A stretch of 64,000 bases of DNA from Hofstenia miamia. Taxonomy: Eukaryota; Xenacoelomorpha; Acoela; Hofsteniidae. Location of the stretch: assembly GCA_900660155.1 (NCBI GenBank), contig CABFPE010000251.1, positions 144,362 through 208,361 on the forward strand, written 5' to 3'. Under the pieces are notes generated by a model. That model searched no databases. It was not told the origin of the DNA and worked only from the letters and a program-made list of their open reading frames with translations. Positions 13,501-26,046 of this stretch are shown here, one piece after another. Within the stretch, counting starts at the first letter, position 1. Each line of letters opens with the position of its first letter. The position numbers and the translations under genes were made by a program.

Positions 13501-13805
13501 GCATCCGGAAGTTTTTGAACTTTTATAAAATTTTTTTAATCATGGTACGTATGTTCTTTAACCTTATCACATTATTGACAAACTTTGTACTAGCAATACC
13601 CAGTTTATTGCTAGGTTTATCTATTCGTACTATTTCGAAACGTAATAGATTCAAAATTTTATTATTCAGTTGTCTATACTTAAGTAATCTTTGCCAAAAT
13701 GCAACTATTCAAGGATATGCTAAGGGTAAAAGTCCAAGCAATTTAACATTTACAGTAGTTTCCGTGATCACAACATATTCTAGTGTATTAGGTGCACAAA
13801 TTTTT

Positions 13806-13847
13806 TTCTTTTGCTCAAAGCAGGTATTGAGCCCAACCCCGGGCAGA
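13806..13847 (+). other. degenerate 2A-like peptide at the start of CR1 ORF2
   Basis: The frame reads FFLLLKAGIEPNPGQN. The 2A ribosome-skipping consensus is D-(V/I)-E-x-N-P-G-P after a leucine-rich stretch. Here IEPNPG is kept, the first Asp reads Gly and the last Pro reads Gln. 2A-like motifs are known at the N-terminus of ORF2 in CR1/L2-group LINEs of several invertebrates, which matches this position. Confidence 0.55.
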
Positions 13848-13859
13848 ATATGTCCAAGA

Positions 13860-15990
13860 TTTACACATACAGCGATTATTGTAGCATGATGAGTTTATCT
13901 ACTGCTCCAATTAAATATGTTCATCTCAACATCCAAAATCTTACTAGTAAACTATCTTCATACAATAAACTAGTATACCAAACTGGGAAAAACTCAACGT
14001 CTATGAATTATTTCGTTGGGACAGGGATCTAAATCGAAAGGAGTTGGAGTGATGTTGTTAATTCCAAAACACTTTAAGCCCAGAAATCGACCCGATTTAA
14101 GATTGATGAGAAATTTTGTGAGTCTATGGATCGACATATGCATTCCGTAAAAAACATGAAAAAAAACATTCATTAACTAATTAATATCTCTTACTGTCCC
14201 AGTAAAAATCACATTAACGAATTTATTACAGAAATTGAAAACGAATAAAATTTTATCTAAAAGAAAACAAGCCATTAATAGTGATGGGCGACTGGAATAT
14301 CAACTATCTGAGGAATGCTGAAAAAGATAATTTTAATTATTTACTTGATGCTGTTGATCTTAACACAATTAATTCCAATATACCAACAAGAATAAATAAC
14401 AAATCTTCAACATTAATTGATTACTTTCTCATTGAAAATATTAACCCTAACAAGGATGCCTCCAGTGAATGTCCCTATTCTGATCATTGTATCAATATGG
14501 AGAATACAAACGAAAGAACTTGGGTAGAGATTCGTGAGAGACCCAGCATTAATAAAAATTCTGAAAACTCGCTTAGAAAATGAATCTTGGAATAGTGTCT
14601 TTCTATCCGAATATATAAACTTTATGTTCAATTCATTTATACATTCACTCACCACTTATGTAAGCTTATATTGTCCAACTAAGAAAATTTTGTCTAAACA
14701 CGAAAGTTCTATTCATCAAATCACCCGCTCTTCCTGGTTGACTCCCAATCTAAAAAACTTGTCAAATGAAAAATCGGGCTTACAAAACCTACATACAAAA
14801 TAAAACTGTTGACAACTACAGGCTATATAAGATTGCAAGGAATAAATCAAATATTGAATTAAGAGCAGCACAAAACCTCTACATGAAATCGCTATTTAGT
14901 AAAATAAATGACCCTAAACGAAAATGGGACTTTATCAACAAGGCACTGAATACGAATGTTAAAATTAGCTAATGTTACTCCCATATATAAAAAAGATAAC
15001 CCTTTAAAATGTTGCAATTACCGGACCATATCAATTATCTCGCCCTTTGCAAAAATTTTCGAAAAACTAATATTTGACCAAATTAACATTTATCTCTATA
15101 ACAACTTGATTCTTTCGAATACTCACCTCTGATGCTTTACTTTACGCTACTGAAAATTGGAGATCTTATCTTGATAATAACCTTTTTGTCACAATTGCTT
15201 CTGTCGACTTGTCCAAAGCATTTGATTCCATGGATCATCAGATTCTTCTTAGAAAACTAGAATACATTGGTTTCGATTCTACTAGCATAAATTTAATAAG
15301 ATGCTACTTAAGTGATCGATTTCAAAGAGTCAAAGTAAATGTATATTTTCTAACTGGGGTAAAACTTACAAAGGTGTTCCGCAAGGTACAATATTAGGAC
15401 CTTTGTTCTTTTCGTTGTATGCTAATGATTTAAATTGCAGTTTAAGCAATGGTTGTGGAATAGTACAGTATGCTGACGATACATGTATATACACATATGA
15501 TTATCAAATAGAAACGTCGATTAGTAAATTAGAAAAAAATCTATCTCAATTGCTAAGATATTTCAATATTCATAATTTAACTGTAAATCCCACTAAAACA
15601 GAATTCTGTGTTATGTCTACATTTAATAGAGATCATCGATCACATATTTTAAAGTTGAAACTTTCAAATATCTTGGAGTAACAATTGACAATAAATTAAA
15701 CTATTCAAATCACATACGCATAGTACTACGAAAAATGGCAACAGGAATTAAAACTATTTCACATGTAGCAAATTTTATAAATGCAAAAAATGAAACTAAT
15801 GTTAGTTAACTCTCTAGTATTAAGTCATTACAGATACTGTAATATCGTATTTAATAACATAAACCACTCATTAATAAATAATTTTGATTCACAAATAAAT
15901 GGGCAGCTAAAGTTTATGACGAAAATTATTCTACTAAGAATGAAAAACGTTTATATTGTACTAATGATGTTTCATATTTCGTAAGATACT
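13860..15990 (+). pseudogene. CR1 ORF2 endonuclease / reverse transcriptase, broken
   Basis: The endonuclease begins around IKYVHLNIQNLTSKL (about 13905), with GVGVMLLIPKH, MGDWNINYLRN, TLIDYFLIEN and SDHC motifs downstream. The RT has SKAFDSMDHQ and QYADDT, then VNPTKTEF and a C-terminal RYCNIVFNNI block (about 15835). At least six frame changes interrupt it. The motifs belong to the APE-type CR1/Jockey group rather than L1. Confidence 0.7.
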
Positions 15991-16284
15991 TTTCATTAAT
16001 AAAATTTTGTGATACCTCAAACCAGCGCTCACCTTAGAGTAAACTGCAATTTTCTTTACATGATGGAAAGGATTCCAGTTTTTTAAAAGATATCATTAAT
16101 TAGCAATAAACTGGGTAAACTGATAATTTTGAATCCATGTTTTTTTGTTATGTTTTTATAGTTTTGTGTATTTTATGTTGTTATTGATGCATTAAGTGTA
16201 GTATTAGTAGCTTTTGTTGAGGTTTAAAATTATGCAAATGTACTACACTTAATAAAAAATTCTATTCTATTCTATTTTGAATTG

Positions 16285-18045
16285 CAAAGAAATTGCACAC
16301 GAAAATATTATACCCTTCAAAAAGTAATCGAAGAAATGGTAGATGTATCATTGGCGTATTGTGATTTCAGTCAGTAATTTCCTTCATGCCATTCACATAA
16401 ATTTTAAAAAGCAGGGGACCTAGTATGGTTCGTTGAGGTACACTATTATTGACAGACAACCAATTTGAAAAAAAATATCATTCATTTCAACTCGCTCATG
16501 TCTTGCTTAAGTAATTAGATATAAGGTGAGCACTGTTAAGAGAAAAACCAATATTTGTAATTAATATCTCACGATTAATAGAATCGAATGTTTTTGAGTG
16601 GTCAAGACAGGCAATTGCAACAAATTTATTAGAGTCTACTGCTCTCCATTTTTGTGTCACTTATATAAGTGCGTCTGATGTTGAATAAGTTTTTCTGAAA
16701 TCAAATTGTGATTTGCACCATAGTTTATGATAATTTAAATGAAGTGTAATTTGTTAATGTAATAGTCTTTCAAATATTTTACTGATTGGTGATGTAATAG
16801 ATATAGGTCGATAGTTCTTCGGACACCTTGGGTAATCTTTTTTGTAAATTGGAATATTCCATTTTAAGCATTCATTAAAGATATAATTTAAAAGTACAGC
16901 AATATATTTCGCATTGTTTTAAGTAACCATATTGGAATTTTCGCGGGGCCGCTTGACTTGTTTTTTGATTGCCGTAATTATTTCAAGAACTTGTTATAAA
17001 GCAAAAACCAAATTCAGGGGTGTGCCTATTAGGATTTATTGCCTGGATTTTTATTTGAGGACCGTCATAATTACATAGGTTTGCAAATGTTTGATTTAAA
17101 ATATTGGAAATTTCAAAATCGGAGACGTATTGTTTTCCTTCAGGGTCTACAATTTTTTCTATGGAAGATTTTGATTTGGTACAATTCAAGACTTCGTTAA
17201 TAAACTTCCATTTACTCTTTTGGTTCGGTAATTTTCTATATTCATGTTTAATATACTCATTGTAAACTTTCCGATTTTTTATATTAGAAATACTAACTTT
17301 TTTGTATGATGCATAAATTTCAGTACGGCCGTTTGAAAAAAAATTTAAAAGCATCATTTCTTTTTTTATTAATTCTTTGCAGAAATCGGAAAGCCAAGGG
17401 TTGTCATTCTTTATATTTTTGCGAGAATGATTAGTAGCAAGGATTTTTTCCGGACAATATTAATCTAGATAGTATTCAAGAATATCACGAAAGTTTTTGA
17501 TCATGTTGCTAGGATCAACCGCAACGTATACAGAAGTCCAAGTTTCACGTAAAAGAGCATTTTTAGGTTATCTATATCATCAAAAGATTTTTCGAAAATA
17601 GTGATCCATTTTTTTGGATATTTCAGAGTTTATTTTACCTTTAGAGAAACTGGCTAATATTATACAGTGATCAAAGAATTGACATTCAGAGTAGTAGTAT
17701 AAGAAATCAAGATTATTTTCGGGAAGTGCAATATAGTCAATCCAAGTTGCACTGTTGGCTTCGATTCTTGTAGGAATTAAGGCATTTGCCGTTTTTAAAT
17801 TAAAAGTATTAAAAGAGATTAATCGTTTTATTATCAAGTTTATTTAAATTATTTAGCTTCCACTAACCCATTAATATCAAATCTATAGGCCAGTGAAATT
17901 TCATTCTCTGGTTGTTTAAAAAATTCATTCAGTATAACATTTATTTGGCCAGTATGAAACATTTTACAAAAACATTCAAATATATTTCGACTTACAAAGT
18001 CATCGGCAGTTCTACAAATAAGTCCCTCTAAATTTACTTGATTTT
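16285..18045 (-). mobile_element. APE-type LINE fragment, endonuclease into RT
   Basis: Read on the minus strand, an endonuclease C-terminal half (ALIPTRIEANSATWIDYIAL at about 17780, FFDHC at about 17670) leads into a linker (KWKFINEVLNCTKSKSSIEK, about 17200) and the start of RT (NYRPISITSP at about 16820, then a damaged FVAIACLDHSKTFDSINREI at about 16600). The RT palm active site is missing because the element is cut off where the + strand CR1 ends. It is similar in kind to the CR1 element but in the opposite direction. Confidence 0.65.
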
Positions 18046-18049
18046 ATAG

Positions 18050-19170
18050 CAATATTTTTTTCACTAAATCGCAGTTATTGGTAACAATATTTTATGTATA
18101 TAATCTTTAGTATTTAGACTTGGTTGAAATGATCTTATTAGAATGCTTTCAGTGATTTTAAGATATTTTGCATCGGTATTCTTTAAAATTTTTACATTAT
18201 AACTTATTCCACATTTTTAGGAGCTTTAAAATGGTTGAATTAGTTTCATGTTCTTTTGTTTTTCTGCTTAGTTGCTGACCACAATAGATGCGCTATTTGT
18301 ACTCAAGACTTTCCTTTGTATAACTAAAGAAGTATTTTTTAATTTCGTTTTTGAATACTTTTAATTTGTTTTATAGATTTAGGTAGATCATTCCATATAT
18401 TTAATGGTGTTGAGAAATTAATTGTTCATTGTTTTTTTGTTATATGTAAGGGGAATAATTTTTAGGGTTCTATGATTATGTCTAAGCAATAGTCTAGAGG
18501 ACAGAAAATTGGATTTGTGGTATGGAAAATATTATTAAATATCTTAAAGAAGGTAGTTAATACGTTTTTCTAAAACGAATTAGAAAAGTTTGTTAATTTC
18601 TTGATTTCTATTATATAAATGATAAACTGCAATTTTTATGGCCCATTTTATTTGTACATTGAATTTATTAGAACTTCGTTGATTTATGTCGGTATACAGT
18701 ATGTTTCTATAATTAAAGTTACTTAGTATTAATGTGTGAATTAATTGAATTTTTGTTGGAAGCTGTTGTGATATATTGCTAAGAGCCTTAATTGAAATAG
18801 CCATTTTCTTAATAACATTAGTTATTTGTTTTGTAACATTAAGTTGAGAATCAAAAATAATGCCTAAATATTTAAAAGAATTAACTTGTTCCATGTATGT
18901 GTCATTAAATTTCAATATAAATTGTAAACTACTTGTAGAATTATTGTTAAATTTAGGTCTAATTAAGCAAAATTGAGTTTTAGTTATTGTGCAAGATGAG
19001 TGCAATTAGCTTCGAGAACTTTTATCGCAATTTCAGCAGACATGTGAAACTAAACAGCATAGTATCATCAGAATATTGTATGACATTACATGTGGTATGA
19101 TTGCTCAAATCGTTTACATACATATTGAATATAAAATTTCTAGTTTCTCATGGAGCAATTTGGAAGATTT
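18050..19170 (-). mobile_element. second minus-strand LINE fragment, RT palm to C-terminus, with possible Penelope tail
   Basis: The minus strand encodes VIQYSDDT (RT active site, about 19070), then NSFKYLGIIFDSQLN (about 18860) and a C-terminal NFNYRNILYTDINQR block (about 18700). These RT C-terminal parts lie upstream of the endonuclease of the neighbouring fragment in the same orientation, so the two must come from different insertions or a rearrangement. A YLKITESILIRSFQPSLN stretch near 18100-18180 resembles the end of GIY-YIG/Penelope ORFs. Confidence 0.55.
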
Positions 19171-19199
19171 AGCTGTGCTTCATAAAAGAAAGGATAACA

Positions 19200-20335
19200 A
19201 TCAACGAACATTCAGTCAAAATCCATTAAAAACAATAAATTATAAAATGCTTTAGATTATTTAAAGGATTATAATATTAACAAAAACTATTTAATGACAA
19301 AAACATATGAAAAATCAAGAAAAACAAATGTTATAAGAGACATTATATGTAATGAATAACATATTTAAGGCTAATAAACATGAAAAAATACATTTTGATA
19401 GATCAACTATTATTCAATACTGAATGTATTCCTATAAAAAATATTACAAATCGGCTATGTAAATGACAGATCACAGAACGCCGATATACGTGAAAATGGC
19501 GTAAAAATTGAATTTTGAAAGTTGTAAAAACAAATTCTTGTTCTTATTCAATAAATGTTTTTTAACGTTTAATACTCGTGTAGTTGAGAAAATACCTTTA
19601 AAAAGTTGTTTAAATACTTGTAACTTACCCGCCGCATTGTAACCCTTAGAAAACGGGTGAATCCGGCGCTTTGTAATTTCAGTTCCAATTAGTATGGTAA
19701 AAAGCGCCTATATATATGTATATATATATATAAAATAAGATAAAAATGGAGTAGAGCCAAGCCTGTTCAACAAAATATTGAATTGCATAATAGTAGATGC
19801 TTTTTGTGATACAGCACACTGCTATTGACGTTGAGAATAGCTGCTAATAGCCTGGTAAAAACTTTATACCCATTTTTCATAAAAGTTATGCCAACAACAT
19901 TAATGTAAAATGATTTTAGTTAATAAAATAACACATTAAAATTATATCACGAATAGAGTATTTACAAACAAATTCTACAAAACTACGCACAGAAAAATTA
20001 AAAAGACAATTGCAACGAAGAATGATCAGCAATCCATTGCACCGTTTCCAAAAGAACAGTCATCTTATAATACCTAAATTAAAATTTATGAAAAATTGAG
20101 AACAAAACATACATATTGTAATCCAGTAATTCACTAATTCATTCAACTAACAAAAAATCTGATTTAACATCAGAAAAAATATGAACAATGCTGATTTTTA
20201 AACTACATTTTAGCTTGCTTTTCTTAAAACAGGCCCAACTAACTTATGAAGCAATTCAATAGCATAATTGCTAGCGGATATAAGGCTACGGTTAAACTAT
20301 GCGATTGGTAGTAAGAGCAGTTACCAATTGGCGTC
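19200..20335. other. AT-rich DNA with a (TA)n tract, nothing recognised
   Basis: Only short unassignable frames. A TA microsatellite sits at about 19712-19732. Confidence 0.45.
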
Positions 20336-20339
20336 AAAT

Positions 20340-20790
20340 CGCACATGATCTCGGTGCAATTCTAACAAAATCGGACAGATTAAGCGTGACCAATCACATA
20401 GGTAACCACAGTGCAGCCTTATAAATGCTTCTCGGAGCGCGGTCCAACACGGTAAAATGGGTTTTCACCACGTTTTCACATGCTCTCTAAAAAGTAATGT
20501 TTGGAATTATATTGTCAAACTAGCAAGAATATTGTCTTATAAACAACTGAAGAGATGACAAAGAAAACATGAGCAGCATCGGAGAAATAAAAATTTAGAT
20601 ATTGTCCACATGAGACGAAGCTAATCTTTGCCCTTTCTTTGTGATGACTATTCCCACGGATGAAACTTAACACAGCACTGATAAAAAGCATACATCCATA
20701 GATTGTGTAATAACATTTTTAGCCTTAATTTTAAATGATGCAATTTTTATTTCGGTAAATTGTTACCACTGAAATTAATTTATTCTTTAC
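20340..20790. repeat. dispersed repeat copy 1 (related to 49110-49530)
   Basis: Aligning by eye with 49110-49530 gives the same order of words: ATTGTCTTATAAACA, AAGAGATGA, AAAAAGCATACATCCAT, GATTGT.TAATAA, TTTTTAGCC, GATGCAA. The copies are clearly diverged. No coding potential and no clear inverted ends, so probably an old non-autonomous element. Confidence 0.5.
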
Positions 20791-20797
20791 TCTAAAT

Positions 20798-21758
20798 CAG
20801 ATGTGACAAACCTGCGGCCCGCAACCGATTTGACAATCACCAATGCATAGCAGCGTTGCCATTTATTAAAAAGCGCTTCTATATATTGTATATTAGAATT
20901 CATAGCTTATATTTTCAACACTACAAAGTAACCTAAATTTGTTACATGCATAAATTGGATTGCGCTATTGATGCAAATTTGGTGTTGTTGAATTTGAGTA
21001 AAGAAAACATGTTAAATCTATTTTGAATATTAAAATATTTGTTTATAACCCTAAACAACTTGGTGGCTATTTAAAAGGACAAATTGCTCTAGCACACTTT
21101 TTAAAAAAATTCCTCTAAGCCCATTAGGAAATTTGGAAATTCGTGAGAAATGGACATATCTATTGTTGAACGTGCTTGAATCTTCCAAATTTGTACTAGT
21201 GTATTGGTGTGCCTAAAATATTTTCCATTGAAAATCCACCTTTTTAAAAAAATTGTCATACATGATAATGCCTAATGTTCAGGTAAATATAAGGTTTAAA
21301 GCACATAAGATCAACAAAGAAGTTTTACTGTTTCTTGATATGTGGATAGCCTACCAAAGTCATTGAGACACGCCATGCAAAAAATGAGGCGTCCCAATAC
21401 CAGGTTGTGGAATAAAACCGAGAATGAAAGAGGAGACACTCGTCATCTTGTGTGCTTTCAAATTTGGCTATATTAATTAGTTATAGAGTCATAAGTGTGT
21501 AAGAGTTTTTGCGAGAACCATTAAAACTTTTCAAAAAATTTCTAGACTGTTTAAGGATAATAAATAAATAACTAAAATGATAAAATGCCCTCAGCGATAT
21601 TTAAAGTTCAATACTCTCAATATTAACATCACGTGGGCATTAAAAAACCTATCGTCTATTAAAAAAATTTATAGTAGTATGACTTCAACGTTGTGATGCC
21701 CTCCTACTGAGTTGTAACCAACATTGATCCGCGACAGCAAACGGGTTCATCACCCCTG
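20798..21758. mobile_element. hAT-type non-autonomous element, 961 bp
   Basis: The left end reads CAGATGTGACAAACCTGCGG and the right end, reversed, reads CAGGGGTGATGAACCCG, the CAG-ending inverted termini typical of hAT. Flanking 8-mers CTCTAAAT (20790-20797) and CTCTACAC (21759-21766) agree at six of eight bases, as expected of a decayed 8-bp target duplication. No transposase frame remains. A related stretch occurs at about 38440-38620. Confidence 0.6.
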
Positions 21759-22053
21759 CTCTACACAGATCTTGACTAGCCGGAAAAGTCCCCATCAAAA
21801 TACAATCGATAAGTTGAATGGAAAATCACTATAACAAAGTATCTCACTGCGGTGGAGATTCAAGTAATTATTTATTCAATAAATTTGGACACAACACGGC
21901 ACGAAATTGTTGCAGCTCTAAAGTGTATAAACTATAATTCTCAACTGAAATCTTCTATATAATAACCTTAGAGGGTTTGTTGTTTGTTAACAATAAAAAA
22001 TTATTACGTAAACCACAATCTACATTAAACTCGGATTCGCGAGACCTGAATAT

Positions 22054-22226
22054 TCAGATTTGACATAAAAAGTGAATTCGCTGGCCCTCCTCATGATAAA
22101 GTTCGATGGCAAAAAGCGTTAAAAATTTCTTGATCTTGCAAGGCATACGTATGTTCAGCTTCACCAGTATATAAGCTATGAAAGCGCGATAATAGAAAAC
22201 AATATTTTTAGCATGTGATATATACA

Positions 22227-22265
<39 letters not shown>

Positions 22266-24960
22266 AGTTTCGTATGTACTCTAGAATTTGAGCATCCATA
22301 GATGGCAACCAGAAATTTTGCTTTAAGATATAGGATGTTTTATTAAGTCCAAAATGCACTTCGTGGCCTTTTTTATCTCTAAGAGTTGCAGGAATGATGT
22401 ATTTGTCGCCTTTCATTAGGCAATCACTATTTTCGCCAAGTTCCCGAGAGATTCTCTTGAACGGTTGCTCAGCTTGGGAGAATCTAGACCACGAATTATT
22501 CCGAAGGCACAAAATAATGCGTTGAAGTATGGGATCAAGTTCGGTTTCCAGACGTATATCACTCACGTCGGTTATATTGCTCGTCTTGTTCACCAACCAT
22601 GTTTATTTCGATTCGACTCAAGCAATCTGCATGCCTTCGTTCATGTGGCTTTGAATATTTAACTTTGTAATCAAAGTCAATGAGCTTTATCGCCCATCTT
22701 ATCAACCGTGCTGACGTATTTTCAGGAGGTTCTTTGTTAGGATCCAGGATAAATTCGAGTGGCCGATGATCTGTAATAATAGCAAAGCATCTGCCCACAA
22801 GGAACTGTCGAAGTTTTTCAGTAGGCCAAATGATGGTGAGGGCCTCCTTTTCTATCTGAGTGTAGTTCCTTTTACATGTTGATAACGTCCTCGAGAGAAA
22901 ATACACAGCATGACCATTTTGAGTCAAGACAGCGCCTAAAGCAACGCTGCTTGCATCTGTGTACACCGTTACTTCTTTGGAAGGGTCATCCGCATGGAGG
23001 GACGAACTTGAACATAATGCCTTTATTAGCATTTCCAAAGCTTCGGTATGCTTTTCAGTCCACAAAAACTCGCTGTTTCTTCGGCGAAGCGCGTACAATG
23101 GCTCTGCAATTGTACTGTAGTTAGGAGTGAACTTTGCAAACCAGTTGCACAATTCAAGAAATCTATCAAGCTCTTTTGTATTAGTTGGTCTGGGAAAATG
23201 TTATAACACGGCGATTATGTCAGGGTTCAGTGATACAGTTACATTTTCTATTACATATCCTAAGAATTTGATGCTTTCGGAATACATTATTGACTTGTCC
23301 GATGAGATTGTACATCCTCCTTCTTTCAGCCGTTTCAAGACTTTCTTGAGAAGGATTTTTAGCGACTTTTCACAAGTAGTAGGGATCAAGATATCATCTT
23401 GATAGACTATCACCATCTGAATAAGGTTAGGTCCAAGCACGTTTTCAATTACACGTTGAAAAATAGCCGAAGCAGTGCATATGCCCTGTGGAAGTCTTTT
23501 GAAACGAAATAGGCCCCCATGGAGTAGTAATGGTCGTTATAGTCCGACTGTTTTTAGCGAGCTTAATCTGGAAATCTACTTTTGCAAAAAGCTTAGCGTT
23601 TTTCAGTTTACCCAGAATATCATGAATGTTCGGAATCTGGTATGAGTCTATTGCAATTGATTCATTAACGCCGCTGGCTTTGTAATCGCATGTGATGCGT
23701 AGGTTCCCATTTGGTTTTTTAATTATAACAATCTAACATTTCATCAATCTTTTTTTCACGGTTTCCTTCCACTCATTTGGAATTCTAAGGCATTATAAAT
23801 ATTTAGCAGGAAAACCAGGAGCTTGCTTAATTATTGCCTCAAATCCTTTAATTTCAGACAAACTGCCAACAAATTCTTCTTTATGAGGTTTCTTGTTACT
23901 TACAATGTCTTTATGGACATCATTTCTAATAAGTCTAAATGAATGCTGAGAACGGACCACAATTAGGGTAACTGGAATTATTTTATCTTTCACTGTTAAA
24001 CAGTAGGTCATTAAACCTAGCTTGACTAGTTCTTGACCATTGTAAAGATGCAATGGCGGAATTCGTAATGCAGATTTCAGGCGGGGTCTTCCAAGACTGA
24101 TCCAACATTTTTTGGAAATTATCGAACGTGTCGCACCAGTATCCATTACAAATTTTATGTTACCTCCATGTGCCTTATCAACTTCTACTTGTATGTTCTT
24201 TGTGTATAATGCGTTATTCAAAGCAAAAACGAAATTGAAATCGTGTGAACCTATATCTGGCTCTTCGGTACATGCATTGACTCTAACACGATATGTATTA
24301 TGTTTTTTTGTTTTACAGACTTGAGCAAAGTGATCCTTACCCTTGCATTTGTTACACGTTTTCCCTTTCGCGGAACAAGCACCATATCTATGATGGTAAC
24401 CACATTTGGTACAAAGTTCATTCCGACCTTGGTTCGAGTGTGTCATATTCATAACTGACTCATCATTCAAATGCATGTTATTAGTGAAATTGTGAATATA
24501 TTCAAGATTTTGAATGAAACTTATTGCTTCCTGGAGAGTCATTTTATCATTTAATTGTATTGCATTGATTAGCATTTGTTGAAATTCTGAATTAACAATA
24601 CCAGTAATAAGTTGTGCGATTATGATATCAGTTTCATTGTCTTTTGAATCTTTCGATTTTGTGAAATCACAATCAGAAACACATTTTTTGAGACGATTTA
24701 AAAAATCACTTATCTTTTCTGACGAAAGTTGCTTCATACCATGAAATCTGCATCGCTCTGCCCATCTTAGCTTCTTTGTTTTTAAATAACTAAGAAGGTG
24801 TTTTTCCAGGTCTACGAAAGGAATTTCTTCAATAGGAATCGGTTGCACAATGTATAATAATTTTTCGAGACTAGCAATTCCGCATAGGGACATGAAATAG
24901 TTTGCGACTTGCAAGTTCTCAGTTGTATCTGAATAACCTTTAACGGACATTTCGATTTGA
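22054..24960 (-). mobile_element. Ty3/Gypsy-type LTR retrotransposon fossil, broken
   Basis: On the minus strand the order is gag-like region with paired zinc knuckles (about 24300-24420), an aspartic protease with VMDTGATRSI (about 24140), reverse transcriptase (about 23200-23760), RNase H (about 22650-23000), then the beginning of an integrase zinc-binding region (about 22290-22450). Gag-protease-RT-RNaseH-integrase order identifies the Ty3/Gypsy group. It is broken, with several interruptions and a truncated 3' end, and a TA microsatellite lies inside. No paired LTRs were found, so age cannot be measured; it looks moderately old. Confidence 0.85.
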
Positions 24961-25179
24961 ACTGAACAATCCAGGCCTTTGCCTTTTCATAGTCATTGAC
25001 AGGAAAATAGTTTTTTCCTTGCTTGGGTTCTTTATCTGACTGCGCCAGATGTGCTTTAAAAAGCTATCTAAGATAAGATGTACGTCTATTCATACCAAGC
25101 AGCATTTACAATAATGACCTTACGCGGGCCAACATGTTTACAACTTAGCAAGCACATGCGGACCAGATAATCATATGCG

Positions 25180-25214
<35 letters not shown>

Positions 25215-25416
25215 NNNNNNNNNNNNNNNNNNNNNNNNNNNNNNNNNNNNNNNNNNNNNNNNNNNNNNNNNNNNNNNNNNNNNNNNNNNNNNNNNNNNNN
25301 NNNNNNNNNNNNNNNNNNNNNNNNNNNNNNNNNNNNNNNNNNNNNNNNNNNNNNNNNNNNNNNNNNNNNNNNNNNNNNNNNNNNNNNNNNNNNNNNNNNN
25401 NNNNNNNNNNNNNNNN
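25215..25416. other. assembly gap, 202 Ns inside a TA microsatellite
   Basis: The N run is flanked by (TA)n on both sides, so the true length of the microsatellite is unknown. Confidence 0.98.
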
Positions 25417-25833
25417 TATATATATATATGTAGATCTCAGAAAAACATTTCCAGGTATTAAATTCTATTGAATTCTGGTTCCACTACTCTCTTTCAACAA
25501 AGATTAATGCATCAGTTATCATTTAAGGTGTTAATCAAAGACATGAATAAATAATATTTTGATTTGTATTTTTATTACATTTTTCTATATTTTCCAGACC
25601 AAACAAGTATGTGCTTAGCCTTTTGGATCTTGTTGAAGCATTCCATTTTTATTATTAGGGAAACCAAAAGCTAAAAAGGTTAAAAATATATTAACATTTT
25701 TTGTTATTGATGTCTACAAGAGTGTCACCCAGAAATTTAAAGTAAGCATTGAAATCTTCCAATTATACACATGATTTCTAATTTGTAAGATGTGAATGAA
25801 GGTTTAAGGTAAGATCAGGTATAGAAAAGGACT

Positions 25834-26046
25834 TCATTTCGTCAGAAAATGAGAGGGTGCTTGAAAAATTCTAAAACCGAGGCTGAACGCAATTGTAGGA
25901 ATATTTAGCTTTATAAATTTCAAGTTAAACGAATACCTGGCTAAATTGGCAAAAGTTTTTAACTTCAATAGAACTTTGTCGTGATCTATTGATTTTGTAA
26001 ATTGTCCAGAACATTCGCAACGAGAAGACAAATTTTGCTCTTTGAT
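25834..26046 (-). CDS. POLE: POLE last exon (CysB second pair)
   Basis: After acceptor TATTTAG it reads [20 protein letters not shown] and KTFANLARY, aligning with [20 protein letters not shown] and FRNIAQHY. The CEC pair completes CysB. Downstream of ARY the match fades. The frame runs on to a stop at 25834, but a donor-like GCCAG/GTATTC at 25937 followed by an acceptor at 25778-25779 would give a different short C-terminus (ending LTLNFWVTLL). It lies 6.3 kb from the previous exon, across a LINE. Confidence 0.85.
   Translation of the reverse strand: MKEQNLSSRCECSGQFTKSIDHDKVLLKLKTFANLARYSFNLKFIKLNIPTIAFSLGFRIFQAPSHFLTK

Larger units (their letters stand above)
12600..16276 (+). mobile_element. 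CR1-type LINE, nearly full-length but broken
   Basis: ORF1 carries an SGNH/GDSL-esterase domain, a known accessory of CR1-group elements. ORF2 starts with a 2A-like motif and an endonuclease (MGDWNINYL at about 14285, DYFLIEN at about 14420, SDHC at about 14480), and has RT blocks (LSKAFDSMDHQILLRKL at about 15210, QYADDT at about 15465). The element ends in three ATTCT units after AATAAAAA (about 16250-16275), the kind of short 3' repeat CR1 elements use. Many frame changes are present. The strand and the order of parts agree throughout. Confidence 0.8.
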
